Assembly: GCA_022360015.1 (NCBI GenBank)
Contig: JAKSDQ010000129.1
Location: 1 to 33,735, forward strand
Reading direction: 5' to 3'
Length of the DNA: 33,735 nt
Source: Cytophagales bacterium
GTDB lineage: Bacteria > Bacteroidota > Bacteroidia > Cytophagales > Cyclobacteriaceae
In this document: positions 8,896 to 16,643 of the stretch, piece after piece
Layout of the letters: every line of letters begins with the position of its first letter
Numbering within the stretch: the stretch's first letter is position 1
Notes under the pieces: model-generated
The model's database searches: none
What the model saw: only the letters and a program-made list of their open reading frames with translations
What the model was told of the DNA's origin: nothing
Program-made: the position numbers and the translations under genes

Positions 8896-9702
8896 ATGAA
8901 AAATAAAAAAGTGATCATTACAGGGGGTTCGTCAGGCATTGGGAAGGCGTTGGCTTATCAGTTTGGCAAGGAAGGTGCCAGGATACTGATTACCGGCCGT
9001 AATCAGGCGTCACTGATCGCTGTTGAGTCATCCTTAAAATCATCCGGTATCGAAGTATTGGCCTTTCAGTCAGACGTAAGCAAAGAAGAGGACAATAAGG
9101 CGATGGCGCAATACGCGATTGATCAATGGGGAGGCATTGATATTTTAATCAACAATGCCGGGATATCCATGCGGGCGCTTTTTGAAGAGGTAGACCTGGA
9201 AGTTATAAAAAAAGTGATGGACATCAATTTTTACGGCGCTTTGTATGCGACCAAATATTGCTTGCCACCTATCATTCGCAGCAAAGGATCTGTGGTAGGT
9301 ATATCTTCTATAGCTGGTTACCGGGGGTTACCGGGCCGTGTGGGCTATTCTGCCTCCAAGTTTGCATTGCAGGGATTTCTGGAAGTTTTAAGAACGGAGA
9401 TGTTAAAGAAGGACGTACATGTTTTAACCGCCTGTCCGGGTTTTACCACTTCAAATATCAGGAAGGTGGCCCTTACAAAAGATGGAGGCGTTCAGGGAGA
9501 GTCACCGCGCGATGAAAGCAAGGAAATGTCTGCCGAGGAATGCGCACTGTTAATCTATAAAGCAACCATGAAACGGAAAAAGCATTTGGTTTTGACAACG
9601 CAGGGCAAACTTGTAGTTTGGATGAACAAGTTTTTTCCCGGATTTATAGATAAAATGGTCTATAATGCGCTGGCGAAAGAGCCTGACTCACCGTTTAAAT
9701 AG
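8896..9702 (+). CDS. SDR-family NAD(P)-dependent oxidoreductase
   Basis: This is a classical short-chain dehydrogenase of 268 residues. The cofactor loop TGGSSGIG is at 9-16, NNAG at 86-89, the structural Asn in the MDINFYG motif at 111, and the catalytic Ser138 (ISSIAG), Tyr151 and Lys155 (YSASK) are all present. After the core there is an extra basic segment (KATMKRKKHLV) and a hydrophobic C-terminal tail (LVVWMNKFFPGFIDKMVYNAL), as in the DHRS7-like branch that often associates with membranes. The substrate cannot be read from the sequence. The start at 8896 places the glycine-rich loop at the usual distance. It is divergent from the DUF5686 gene and convergent with the TPR/SH3 gene, so it is probably transcribed alone. 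Confidence 0.9.
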   Translation: MKNKKVIITGGSSGIGKALAYQFGKEGARILITGRNQASLIAVESSLKSSGIEVLAFQSDVSKEEDNKAMAQYAIDQWGGIDILINNAGISMRALFEEVDLEVIKKVMDINFYGALYATKYCLPPIIRSKGSVVGISSIAGYRGLPGRVGYSASKFALQGFLEVLRTEMLKKDVHVLTACPGFTTSNIRKVALTKDGGVQGESPRDESKEMSAEECALLIYKATMKRKKHLVLTTQGKLVVWMNKFFPGFIDKMVYNALAKEPDSPFK

Positions 9703-9751
9703 CCCTGGTACTACTAAAATATGACTACATAAAATATAATCGGACCTTTGG

Positions 9752-10483
9752 TTAATGAAGGGTAGCGATGTTGTTTTCCCTGATGTAAGCGATGTTTCCT
9801 TCCCATTCAATTTCTACCCAGACATCCTTTTTATCAATTACTTTGACCCTGTGCCCCTTGTCTATAATCCTGACCAGGTCAGCACCGGATGAAGGGGCAT
9901 CCATGATGTAGGCGTCGGTTTGTACAATGATACCCCTGTTATAATTATCCGAAAAATTGACATGGTAAAAAAGAATGCCTAGTGTGAGCGTTAGTAAAAC
10001 CCCGGTGGTAACCGGTTTTTGATCGTATTTTCGTTTCTGCCTGAAAATAACCGCAAAAAGCATCAGGGCCAAAGCCAGTAGCATGTAGGTCAGGTATGCA
10101 TTGTATTTCCGGTAAAGCATCATAAAAAACTCCCAGTCAGCATATTCATAGCCCGACAAATTATGGTTTTCGGCCAGCTCCTCCATTTTCTTAAGGGCCT
10201 TTTTGTCAGTGGTTTGCAGGTAATACAGATTTAAGTAGTAAAGTGCTTTGCTGTAATCTCTTAAACCTTCTTTTATGAAAGCCATCTTGAGCAGCATTTG
10301 AGGAGAAGATTGCTGGTATGTTTCCAGCAACCTCTCATATATTTCAAAAGATTCGGTAAATTTTTGCTGGGAAAACAAGGAATCTGCCCGTTCAAGATTT
10401 GCCTGGGGAGATTGGGCAAACGACAGGTTTACGCCAAAAATAATAAAAAGTTGGATGAAAAAATTCAACAGGTAATTGCGCAT
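9752..10483 (-). CDS. TPR and SH3-domain membrane protein
   Basis: The 243-residue product has a signal peptide (about 1-23, ending SFAQ) and a helical tetratricopeptide-like region from 27 to about 95 (ANLERADSLFSQQKFTESFEIYERL pattern, split here as ANLERADSLFSQQ and KFTESFEIYERL). Two membrane segments follow at about 129-147 and 157-175, separated by a basic loop (RQKRKYDQK). A C-terminal bacterial SH3 domain (184-241, with VIDKKDVWVEIEWEGNIAYI) ends the protein. The order resembles BatE-type proteins of Bacteroidota aerotolerance operons, but no other bat gene is nearby, so the assignment is not made. The SH3 domain would lie in the periplasm. The start at 10483 gives the signal peptide directly. 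It is convergent with the SDR gene. Confidence 0.8.
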   Translation of the reverse strand: MRNYLLNFFIQLFIIFGVNLSFAQSPQANLERADSLFSQQKFTESFEIYERLLETYQQSSPQMLLKMAFIKEGLRDYSKALYYLNLYYLQTTDKKALKKMEELAENHNLSGYEYADWEFFMMLYRKYNAYLTYMLLALALMLFAVIFRQKRKYDQKPVTTGVLLTLTLGILFYHVNFSDNYNRGIIVQTDAYIMDAPSSGADLVRIIDKGHRVKVIDKKDVWVEIEWEGNIAYIRENNIATLH

Positions 10484-10618
10484 TGTACTCTTCTGAATTC
10501 CGACAGTGCGAAATTAATTAAATCGAGGGTCAACTTACAAGGATTTAACTTTAATTAACATAGGATCGGGGATGGCTGAGACGGAAAAAAATATCAGCGT
10601 AAATTTGTTGGTAAATTT

Positions 10619-10648
10619 TTGCATTTTAACCAATTGGGATTAATTTTG
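10619..10648 (+). promoter_or_regulatory. Bacteroidetes-type promoter for tRNA-Lys
   Basis: TTG at 10619-10621 (within a TTTTTG run) is followed by exactly 19 bases and then TAATTTTG at 10641-10648. This matches the known Bacteroidetes primary-sigma pattern TTG-N19-TAnnTTTG at every fixed position. Transcription would begin near 10654-10656, about 54 bases before the tRNA. It is the cleanest promoter seen in the window. Confidence 0.7.
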
Positions 10649-10707
10649 CACTCCGCAAACGCAGGAAACGCCTGTAGGGGTTTTAAATAAAGTCTTGACT
10701 TTCACAT

Positions 10708-10780
10708 GATTCCGTAGCTCAGTTGGTAGAGCATCTCCCTTTTAAGGAGAGGGTCCTGGGTTCGAGCCCCAGCGGGATCA
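10708..10780 (+). tRNA. tRNA-Lys (anticodon UUU)
   Basis: A complete 73-base cloverleaf can be drawn. The acceptor arm is GATTCCG (10708-10714) with CGGGATC (10773-10779), including one T-G pair. The D-stem is GCTC/GAGC. The anticodon stem TCTCC/GGAGA encloses CTTTTAA with anticodon TTT at 10741-10743. The T-stem CTGGG/CCCAG encloses TTCGAGC. The discriminator is A at 10780 and CCA is not encoded. No other tRNA is adjacent. Confidence 0.97.
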
Positions 10781-10944
10781 CTTTCGTATACTTAATCCCC
10801 TTGTAATTTTAAGTGAATTTACCCCCGTCTTTTTAAAAGTATTGCGGTCCCTCCCCGGTATTACAGCCCTTCCCTTCTACCTTCCGTGGTATGCGTGTTT
10901 GACATTTCATACAGCCCTATGATTTTCCGACGTATAAGTTCTGA

Positions 10945-11001
10945 GCAGGTATGATACCATAAAGTTCGTGAATTTTTCATATTATCTGGGCAGATATGAT
11001 A
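10945..11001. repeat. Direct repeat GCAGrTATGATA upstream of ECF sigma gene
   Basis: The 290-base gap between tRNA-Lys and the sigma gene has no convincing ORF. It contains GCAGGTATGATA (10945-10956) and GCAGATATGATA (10990-11001), 11 of 12 bases identical and 45 bases apart, 70-126 bases before the sigma start codon. They may be regulator-binding half sites for locus 1; no protein can be named. Confidence 0.3.
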
Positions 11002-11070
11002 GGTACCTTGGAAATAATTTATATATTAGGTGAAAGATGGCGCGGCAGGTGCTGACATGTATATAACCAA

Positions 11071-11625
11071 ATGAGGTTAGATCTTTTAAGAAATATCAAA
11101 AATGGAGATACTGGGTCATTCAATGAACTGTATGACCTTTACAGCATCAGGCTGTTAAATTTCGCCTTAATGTATCTTGACAGTAAGGTAGAAGCCGAAG
11201 AAGTGGTACAGGATGTCTTCTGCAAAATCTGGCAAAACCGTCATAAACTCGATGAAAAATTTTCCTTAAACGGTTATATCTTCCGGGTTACAAAAAACCT
11301 GGTTTTAAACAAGTTAAGAAAACGCATCAACGAGCCCTCTGGCTATGTGCCGATCGGTAGTTGCAGCATTCATCACAATAAAACTGAAAATGACATATTG
11401 TTTTATGAAATGGAGCGACTACTGGAAGATGCCATAGAGGCACTTCCTCCGAGAAGGCAATTGATATTTAAACTGAGCCGGGAAAAAGGCTTATCGAATC
11501 AGGAGATTGCAGATCATCTGGATATCTCTGTCAATACAGTTGAAGGGCAAATTCGAAAGGCCATCAAATATCTCAGGAGCTACATTAAAATTGTGAGCCT
11601 CACCGTGATATTTATTTTTTTATAA
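11071..11625 (+). CDS. ECF RNA polymerase sigma-70 factor (SusCD-associated), locus 1
   Basis: The 184-residue product has the two sigma domains of extracytoplasmic-function factors. Region 2 is about 10-75 (SFNELYDLYSIRLLNFALMY, EAEEVVQDVFCKIWQNR). Region 4 is about 115-170 (ALPPRRQLIFKLSREKGLSN, then QEIADHLDISVNTVEGQIRKA), containing the helix-turn-helix that reads the -35 element. A short hydrophobic tail (VSLTVIFIFL) ends the protein, as in several FecR-partnered factors of Bacteroidota. It lies 86 bases upstream of a FecR gene, which is the expected anti-sigma partner. Its expected targets are the susC/susD genes that follow, but I could not identify a recognition sequence with confidence. 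The start at 11071 is the first ATG, and region 2 begins soon after it. Confidence 0.93.
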   Translation: MRLDLLRNIKNGDTGSFNELYDLYSIRLLNFALMYLDSKVEAEEVVQDVFCKIWQNRHKLDEKFSLNGYIFRVTKNLVLNKLRKRINEPSGYVPIGSCSIHHNKTENDILFYEMERLLEDAIEALPPRRQLIFKLSREKGLSNQEIADHLDISVNTVEGQIRKAIKYLRSYIKIVSLTVIFIFL

Positions 11626-11711
11626 TAATTATTTCATGGGATAACGGTTAGCACCGATTTCTGTGTATTAAATAGTAAATGCAGGATTAACTAAAAACTA
11701 TTTGCACAGAA

Positions 11712-12773
11712 ATGGATATGCTTCTGATCAAGAAGTTTCTCAAAAAACAATGCAATGAGGAGGAGCTTCAACAAGTTTACCGCTGGTTAAATGACCCAAA
11801 GAATAATGAAGAAGTAGCTGCATTGCTAAAAAATAGCTGGCACCAGGTATCTGATAAGAAACCTGGGGCAGATGTTGACTTGGAAAAATTAAGAAATCAG
11901 ATTCTGGACAAATTGAGTCTTACCGAAACTGCGCGTATTGATCCGGTGCAAGAGGCGGAGGCCGGTGCATTTGAAGCCGGTGCTTCAAAAGTTGGTGATA
12001 CCGCAAGGGTTAAACCTATTCATAAATTCAGATGGTTGAGGGTGGCGGCGATCATCATACTCCTGGAGGGCATCGCCTTTTTTGCCTATCGATACCTTAG
12101 CCATACCGACCTTGAGCCTCAATACACAGAAAAAACAACACTCGCTGGCCAAAAGTACGCCCTCTTTTTAAATGATGGGTCTAAGGTCATATTGAACTCA
12201 AACAGTGTCCTCAGGTATCGCACGGACTTTGGTGAAACATCCAGGGATTTGGTTTTGGAAGGTGAAGCATTCTTTGAAGTATTTGAAAATGCATCCAAAC
12301 CGTTCAAGGTTGAGACGAATGGAATTACCACCGTTGCCCTGGGAACATCTTTCAATATTAAGGCAGAGCCGGAAGCCAATGAGCTCAGTGTTTCGCTGAT
12401 CACAGGAAAAGTAGAAGTGACCGGTAGAAACGAATCAGACAAAAAATTTATATTAACCCCGGGTGAAGCGTTGATCTTTGACAGGGAGGCCGGGAGTTTC
12501 AGCAAAACCCTTTTCGACCTTAAGGAACGGATAGCATGGAAGGATGGTATCATTTATTTTCGCGATAAGGATCTTTTTGAGGCTTTAAGGGAACTTGAAA
12601 AGTGGTATGGTGTTGAATTTGAAGTGATTAATATAGAAAAAGCCCATGGTGACTACGGTAAGATCAATGGAGAATTTGAAAATGAAAGTCTCACCAATGT
12701 GCTCAAGGTGATGAGCTTTGCGAAAGGCTTTAAATATCAGATTACAGGCAAAAAAGTGGTAATAGAACTTTAG
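11712..12773 (+). CDS. FecR-family anti-sigma factor, locus 1
   Basis: The 353-residue inner-membrane protein has a cytoplasmic N-terminus (1-105) with the usual anti-sigma helices (KKQCNEEELQQVYRWLNDPK), one membrane segment at about 109-128 (LRVAAIIILLEGIAFFAYRY), and a periplasmic FecR domain at about 138-235. Key FecR motifs are visible: LNDGSKVILNSNSVLRY, LEGEAFFEV, FKVET and ALGTSFNIKA. The C-terminal DUF4974 domain is at about 283-352 (IYFRDKDLFEALRELEKWYG, then INGEFENESLTNVLKVM). FecR proteins hold the ECF sigma factor until a TonB-dependent receptor with an STN domain signals through them. The gene sits between its sigma factor and such a receptor. A second ATG two codons downstream is possible. 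Confidence 0.93.
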   Translation: MDMLLIKKFLKKQCNEEELQQVYRWLNDPKNNEEVAALLKNSWHQVSDKKPGADVDLEKLRNQILDKLSLTETARIDPVQEAEAGAFEAGASKVGDTARVKPIHKFRWLRVAAIIILLEGIAFFAYRYLSHTDLEPQYTEKTTLAGQKYALFLNDGSKVILNSNSVLRYRTDFGETSRDLVLEGEAFFEVFENASKPFKVETNGITTVALGTSFNIKAEPEANELSVSLITGKVEVTGRNESDKKFILTPGEALIFDREAGSFSKTLFDLKERIAWKDGIIYFRDKDLFEALRELEKWYGVEFEVINIEKAHGDYGKINGEFENESLTNVLKVMSFAKGFKYQITGKKVVIEL

Positions 12774-12913
12774 CCGGAGTGTGGCCGGACAGGTATGTCA
12801 TGTATGTCGAAATGTCGTAATTCATAATACTAATCTATGAGATCCCTAAGATAAATATTCTCAACTATCAAAATCTCCCTATATGAAAAAAATTGATACA
12901 AGCTAAACAAAAA

Positions 12914-12937
12914 CCCCCGGTATGAAAATACCAGGGG
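12914..12937. promoter_or_regulatory. Stem-loop between fecR and susC, locus 1
   Basis: CCCCCGGTAT (12914-12923), loop GAAA, and ATACCAGGGG (12928-12937) form a 10-pair stem with one mismatch. On the plus strand it is preceded by AAAAA but not followed by a T run. Read on the minus strand it has the look of an intrinsic terminator (GGGGG then TTTTTGTTT). It lies in the 281-base gap before susC and could be an attenuator, an RNA processing site, or a minus-strand terminator. The same gap has three ATGTC repeats spaced 8-9 bases (12795, 12804, 12812). Confidence 0.5.
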
Positions 12938-13054
12938 CGAATATGCTCTTGTCTGTACATGTGAATAAGCTTAAGGTCCAATTTAATTTTATTCAAAGCA
13001 ACAAGAGCGCCTCATTTTTATGAAAACCAATGTTTCACAAAAACATATAAATAT

Positions 13055-16000
13055 ATGAAATATAAAGCTATACGAATTATTACTTTGGCGTCGAAGTACT
13101 CATGTTACGTTTTAATACTGCAATCTGTCTTTATGTCAGTAGTAATAGCTTCGGAAGTTGCGGCCCAGTATAAAAGCGTCAAAACGGTGAAAATTAACGA
13201 ATCATTCCATAATCTGACGCTTCTGCAAGCTTTTGAAAAGATTGAATCCAATACTGAATTTAGATTTTATTATCATAGTGATGATATTAATAAATTCAAA
13301 AAAATTGATATATCGAGCCAGGGCGAACAGACCGTAGCCGACATACTTACTGAAATCTCCAGGTTATCACGTTTAAAATTTAAACAAGTCAATAATCAAA
13401 TTGCAGTACTTAAAATACCCCGTTCACGAAAATTACGATCCGATCCGGTGGAAGTATTGAGAACAGTAGCTGGGAAGGTATTGGATGAGGCAGGAGCGGG
13501 TCTGCCAGGCGTTAATGTTTTGGTGAAAGAGTCATCGACCGGTTCGATCACCGATGTCGACGGAAACTTCAGCATAGATATTCCAGACGAGACTACCACG
13601 CTGGTTTTCTCCTATATCGGTTACATTACAGAAGAGGTGGAGGTGACATCAGGTCAAACCACTGTTAATGTGACCCTGCTTCCGAATATCACAGAACTTC
13701 AGGAGGTGGTAATCTCTGCCTTTGGACTTGAAAAAGAGACCAAGCGTCTCGGGTATTCAGTTACTGAGTTAGCAGGCAAGGAAGTTACAGAAACCCGGGA
13801 GCCGGCATTCATTAATGCCCTGGCCGGTAAAATCGCCGGAGTAGCCATCCAATCGGCCAATAATGGCCTGGCAGGCTCCAACAGGGTGATTATAAGAGGC
13901 AATGCATCATTCAATAACAACCAACCCCTGTACGTCATTGACGGGCTGCCCATCGATAACACGCTGCAGGGAGAAGCGGGCGCATTTGGTGGAGTAGATT
14001 TAGGTGATGGACTAGCCTCTATTAACCCCGATGATATTGAATCGCTGACGGTCTTAAAAGGGCCATCGGCCGGAGCACTCTACGGAAACAGGGCGCAAAA
14101 CGGTGTTATTCTTATCACCACTAAAAAAGGAAGTAGCGGAAAAGGCGTTGGCATTGAGTTTAACAGCAATACGGTTTTTGAAAAAATAAGAGCCTATGAT
14201 GAGGATGACCTGCAGACAGTTTACGGCGGAGGCTTTGGCGGGGAACTTTTCGGGCAGGATGATGGCAGTGGAAGTGGTGTAAACAATGGTTGGTCATGGG
14301 GAGCAAGAATTGATACGACAGATACTTTTATTGATTTTGACGGGGTAGAAAAACCCTACGAGTTAAACACCATCAATGATAACTTTGACCGCTTTTTTGA
14401 AACCGGTTTGAGTACCACCAATTCCCTGGCTATTTCCGGAGGAAATGAAAAAAGCACCTACAGGCTATCGTTGAGTCAAACGCATACGGATTCCCCTTTT
14501 CCCAATAATGCCAACCTGGACAGATATAATATCGGCTTAAGGGCAACATCGAAATTTGGTGAGAAGATCTCCACCGACTTTAAAATAGATTTGTCCAGAA
14601 CCCTTGCAGAAGGCAGGCAATTGCTGCAACAAGATGGCCGGGGCGCCGTGGGACTCACATTTTTCAGGCTTACCAATACCACCAATGTGTTAGATTTGAG
14701 GCAAAAGGATGAGAATGGGAATTTCATTTTTGTGGGCAGCGGAACACCCAATCCATGGAATGCTGTGGAGCGGATAAATCAGGCTGATACCCGGAACAGG
14801 ATAAATGGTTTTGTAAGCCTCAAATATGACTTTACCGATTGGTTGGCATTGCAGTTAAGAGGTGGTTTGGACCGGTCTAATATTGAAGATGGTTTTGGCA
14901 TAAGGCCTAACCCGAATGATGATGGTGGCGGTCAGTATCGTGAACAAAGAACGACTGTGGAAGAGGCCAATGCCGATTTCCTCCTATTAATCGACAAAGA
15001 TATTTCGGAGGCTTTTAACATATCCGGCACTTTTGGTGGCAACCATAGAAGTGCCACCTTCAACCGTACTACTATTTCAGGGCGTGATTTTGCCGATCCA
15101 AACGTCTTTAATATCAGTAATTTAAGGGTTAGGAATTTGCCAGGTTTTAGCCGCTCCAATACCGAAGTAAATTCTTTGTTCGGATCCATGCAGTTTGGAT
15201 ACAATAATTACCTCTTCCTGGAATTAACGGCTCGAAATGATTGGTCATCCTCCTTAACTTCAATAAGACCCGGAGTTTCAGAGAACAGCCTTTTCTACCC
15301 TTCTGCCAGTCTGAGTTTTGTATTTACCGATGCCTTGGACCTGGGCTCCATTTTCACATTGGGAAAAGTGAGGGCCTCATGGGCACAGGTAGGAAGTGAC
15401 GCAGATCCTCATCAAACCGAGCTTACTTTTACACTGAGTCCCGAGACCAATGGCCTCTCAGGGGCATCAATTAACGGGGGTAATCTGCCTCCGACTACGA
15501 TTAGGCCGGAAGAAACCGATGGTATTGAATTCGGCGTTGATTTGCGGTTTTTTGATAACCGGGTAGGGCTGGATCTGGCCGTATACAGGCAGGAAACCAG
15601 GGATTTTCTACTGCGGCAGAGCATTTCCAGGGCTACCGGATTTACCGGGGCATTTTTAAATGCCGGATCGATGGTGAATAAAGGAATAGAGGTTTTACTT
15701 ACCGGAACACCAGTAATGGCCAAAAGATCTGGTGGATTTAGTTGGGATGTATCTGTCAACTGGGCCAAAAATGATAATGAGTTGACTGAGCTAAGTCCGG
15801 AGTTGGAAGAAACCGGCGTATCACATGGAAATCTGATAAGATCAAAAGTCGGATATCCATTTGCTTCTATCTTTGGCACGCCCATAAGAAGGGACTTTGA
15901 AGGAAATATTGTTTATGAAGTTGTTCAGGTGGAAATTAATGGGGAAACAGTCGACAGGGTCGTACCAGCCCAGGGGAGGTATGTCTTTGATGCCAACGGA

Positions 16001-16612
16001 CAAGTAGTTACCGATGAGAATGGAAGTGCAATTATTGAGAATGAAGTATTCCTCGGCAACCCTAATCCGGATTGGATCGGAGGGATCACCAATACTTTCT
16101 CGTTTAAAGGATTTACATTCAGCTCCGTGATAGATGCCCAATGGGGTGGAAAGCTTTTCTCGAGCAGCTATCGTATGGCCTCTCTTTTAGGCCTGACAAC
16201 CGCTACCGAAAGAGGAAGGTCGACCGATGAGTATATTCCTGAAGGCGTGAGGAATACCGGTACTCTGGAAAATCCGGTTTTTGTTCGTAATGATATCCCT
16301 TTTAGCCCGGAAGAAACCTATATTAATGGGAATCCCGGATTGCTGATCGATGAATTGTTTGTATTCGATAATTCATTTATCCAACTAAGGCAAGTAAGTT
16401 TGGGTTATACCTTTTCCGGAAGTTTATTAGGAAACACGCCTTTTCAAGCGGCAACGCTTTCCCTGGTCGCCAGAAACTTGTTTTTTATTACCAAAAAAGT
16501 GCCTTTGGTAGACCCGCGGTCCAGCACAACCGTGGGCAATGGCTTTGGGTTTGAGCAATTCTCTCTTCCCGCAAGTTTTACATTTGGATTTAATCTGAAT
16601 ATCAGACTTTGA
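13055..16612 (+). CDS. SusC/RagA-family TonB-linked outer-membrane protein with STN domain, locus 1
   Basis: The 1185-residue receptor imports a ligand through the outer membrane with TonB energy, with its SusD partner acting as a lid. Domain order: signal peptide 1-38 (ending EVAAQ); STN signalling domain about 48-120 (FHNLTLLQAFEKIE, FYYHSDDINKF); carboxypeptidase-regulatory-like domain about 137-209 (VAGKVLDEAGAGLPGVNVLV, TDVDGNFSIDI, FSYIGY); TELQEVVISAFG; plug about 225-362 (INALAGKIAGVAI, RGNASFNNNQPLYVIDGLPI, VLKGPSAGALYGNRAQNGVI); then a beta-barrel ending FGFNLNIRL. The STN domain links it to the FecR just upstream. The conserved ARNDWSSSL, FFYPS-like LFYPSASLSF and ETDGIEFGVDLRFFDNR blocks of the family are present. 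Its ligand cannot be inferred from the sequence. Confidence 0.95.
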   Translation: MKYKAIRIITLASKYSCYVLILQSVFMSVVIASEVAAQYKSVKTVKINESFHNLTLLQAFEKIESNTEFRFYYHSDDINKFKKIDISSQGEQTVADILTEISRLSRLKFKQVNNQIAVLKIPRSRKLRSDPVEVLRTVAGKVLDEAGAGLPGVNVLVKESSTGSITDVDGNFSIDIPDETTTLVFSYIGYITEEVEVTSGQTTVNVTLLPNITELQEVVISAFGLEKETKRLGYSVTELAGKEVTETREPAFINALAGKIAGVAIQSANNGLAGSNRVIIRGNASFNNNQPLYVIDGLPIDNTLQGEAGAFGGVDLGDGLASINPDDIESLTVLKGPSAGALYGNRAQNGVILITTKKGSSGKGVGIEFNSNTVFEKIRAYDEDDLQTVYGGGFGGELFGQDDGSGSGVNNGWSWGARIDTTDTFIDFDGVEKPYELNTINDNFDRFFETGLSTTNSLAISGGNEKSTYRLSLSQTHTDSPFPNNANLDRYNIGLRATSKFGEKISTDFKIDLSRTLAEGRQLLQQDGRGAVGLTFFRLTNTTNVLDLRQKDENGNFIFVGSGTPNPWNAVERINQADTRNRINGFVSLKYDFTDWLALQLRGGLDRSNIEDGFGIRPNPNDDGGGQYREQRTTVEEANADFLLLIDKDISEAFNISGTFGGNHRSATFNRTTISGRDFADPNVFNISNLRVRNLPGFSRSNTEVNSLFGSMQFGYNNYLFLELTARNDWSSSLTSIRPGVSENSLFYPSASLSFVFTDALDLGSIFTLGKVRASWAQVGSDADPHQTELTFTLSPETNGLSGASINGGNLPPTTIRPEETDGIEFGVDLRFFDNRVGLDLAVYRQETRDFLLRQSISRATGFTGAFLNAGSMVNKGIEVLLTGTPVMAKRSGGFSWDVSVNWAKNDNELTELSPELEETGVSHGNLIRSKVGYPFASIFGTPIRRDFEGNIVYEVVQVEINGETVDRVVPAQGRYVFDANGQVVTDENGSAIIENEVFLGNPNPDWIGGITNTFSFKGFTFSSVIDAQWGGKLFSSSYRMASLLGLTTATERGRSTDEYIPEGVRNTGTLENPVFVRNDIPFSPEETYINGNPGLLIDELFVFDNSFIQLRQVSLGYTFSGSLLGNTPFQAATLSLVARNLFFITKKVPLVDPRSSTTVGNGFGFEQFSLPASFTFGFNLNIRL

Positions 16613-16643
16613 TGAAAAGGTGTTTAATTTAAATCGCTTAGCA

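Noticed and set aside
9752-10483. BatE of an aerotolerance operon
   Set aside because: TPR plus SH3 architecture is similar, but no batA-D or MoxR gene is adjacent and SH3 proteins of this shape are varied.
10708-10780. tRNA-Lys as an integration site for a mobile element
   Set aside because: No integrase, no repeated tRNA 3' end and no element boundary were seen downstream.
15412-15885. 157-codon minus-strand ORF inside susC of locus 1
   Set aside because: Antisense shadow; the plus strand has unmistakable SusC barrel motifs across it.
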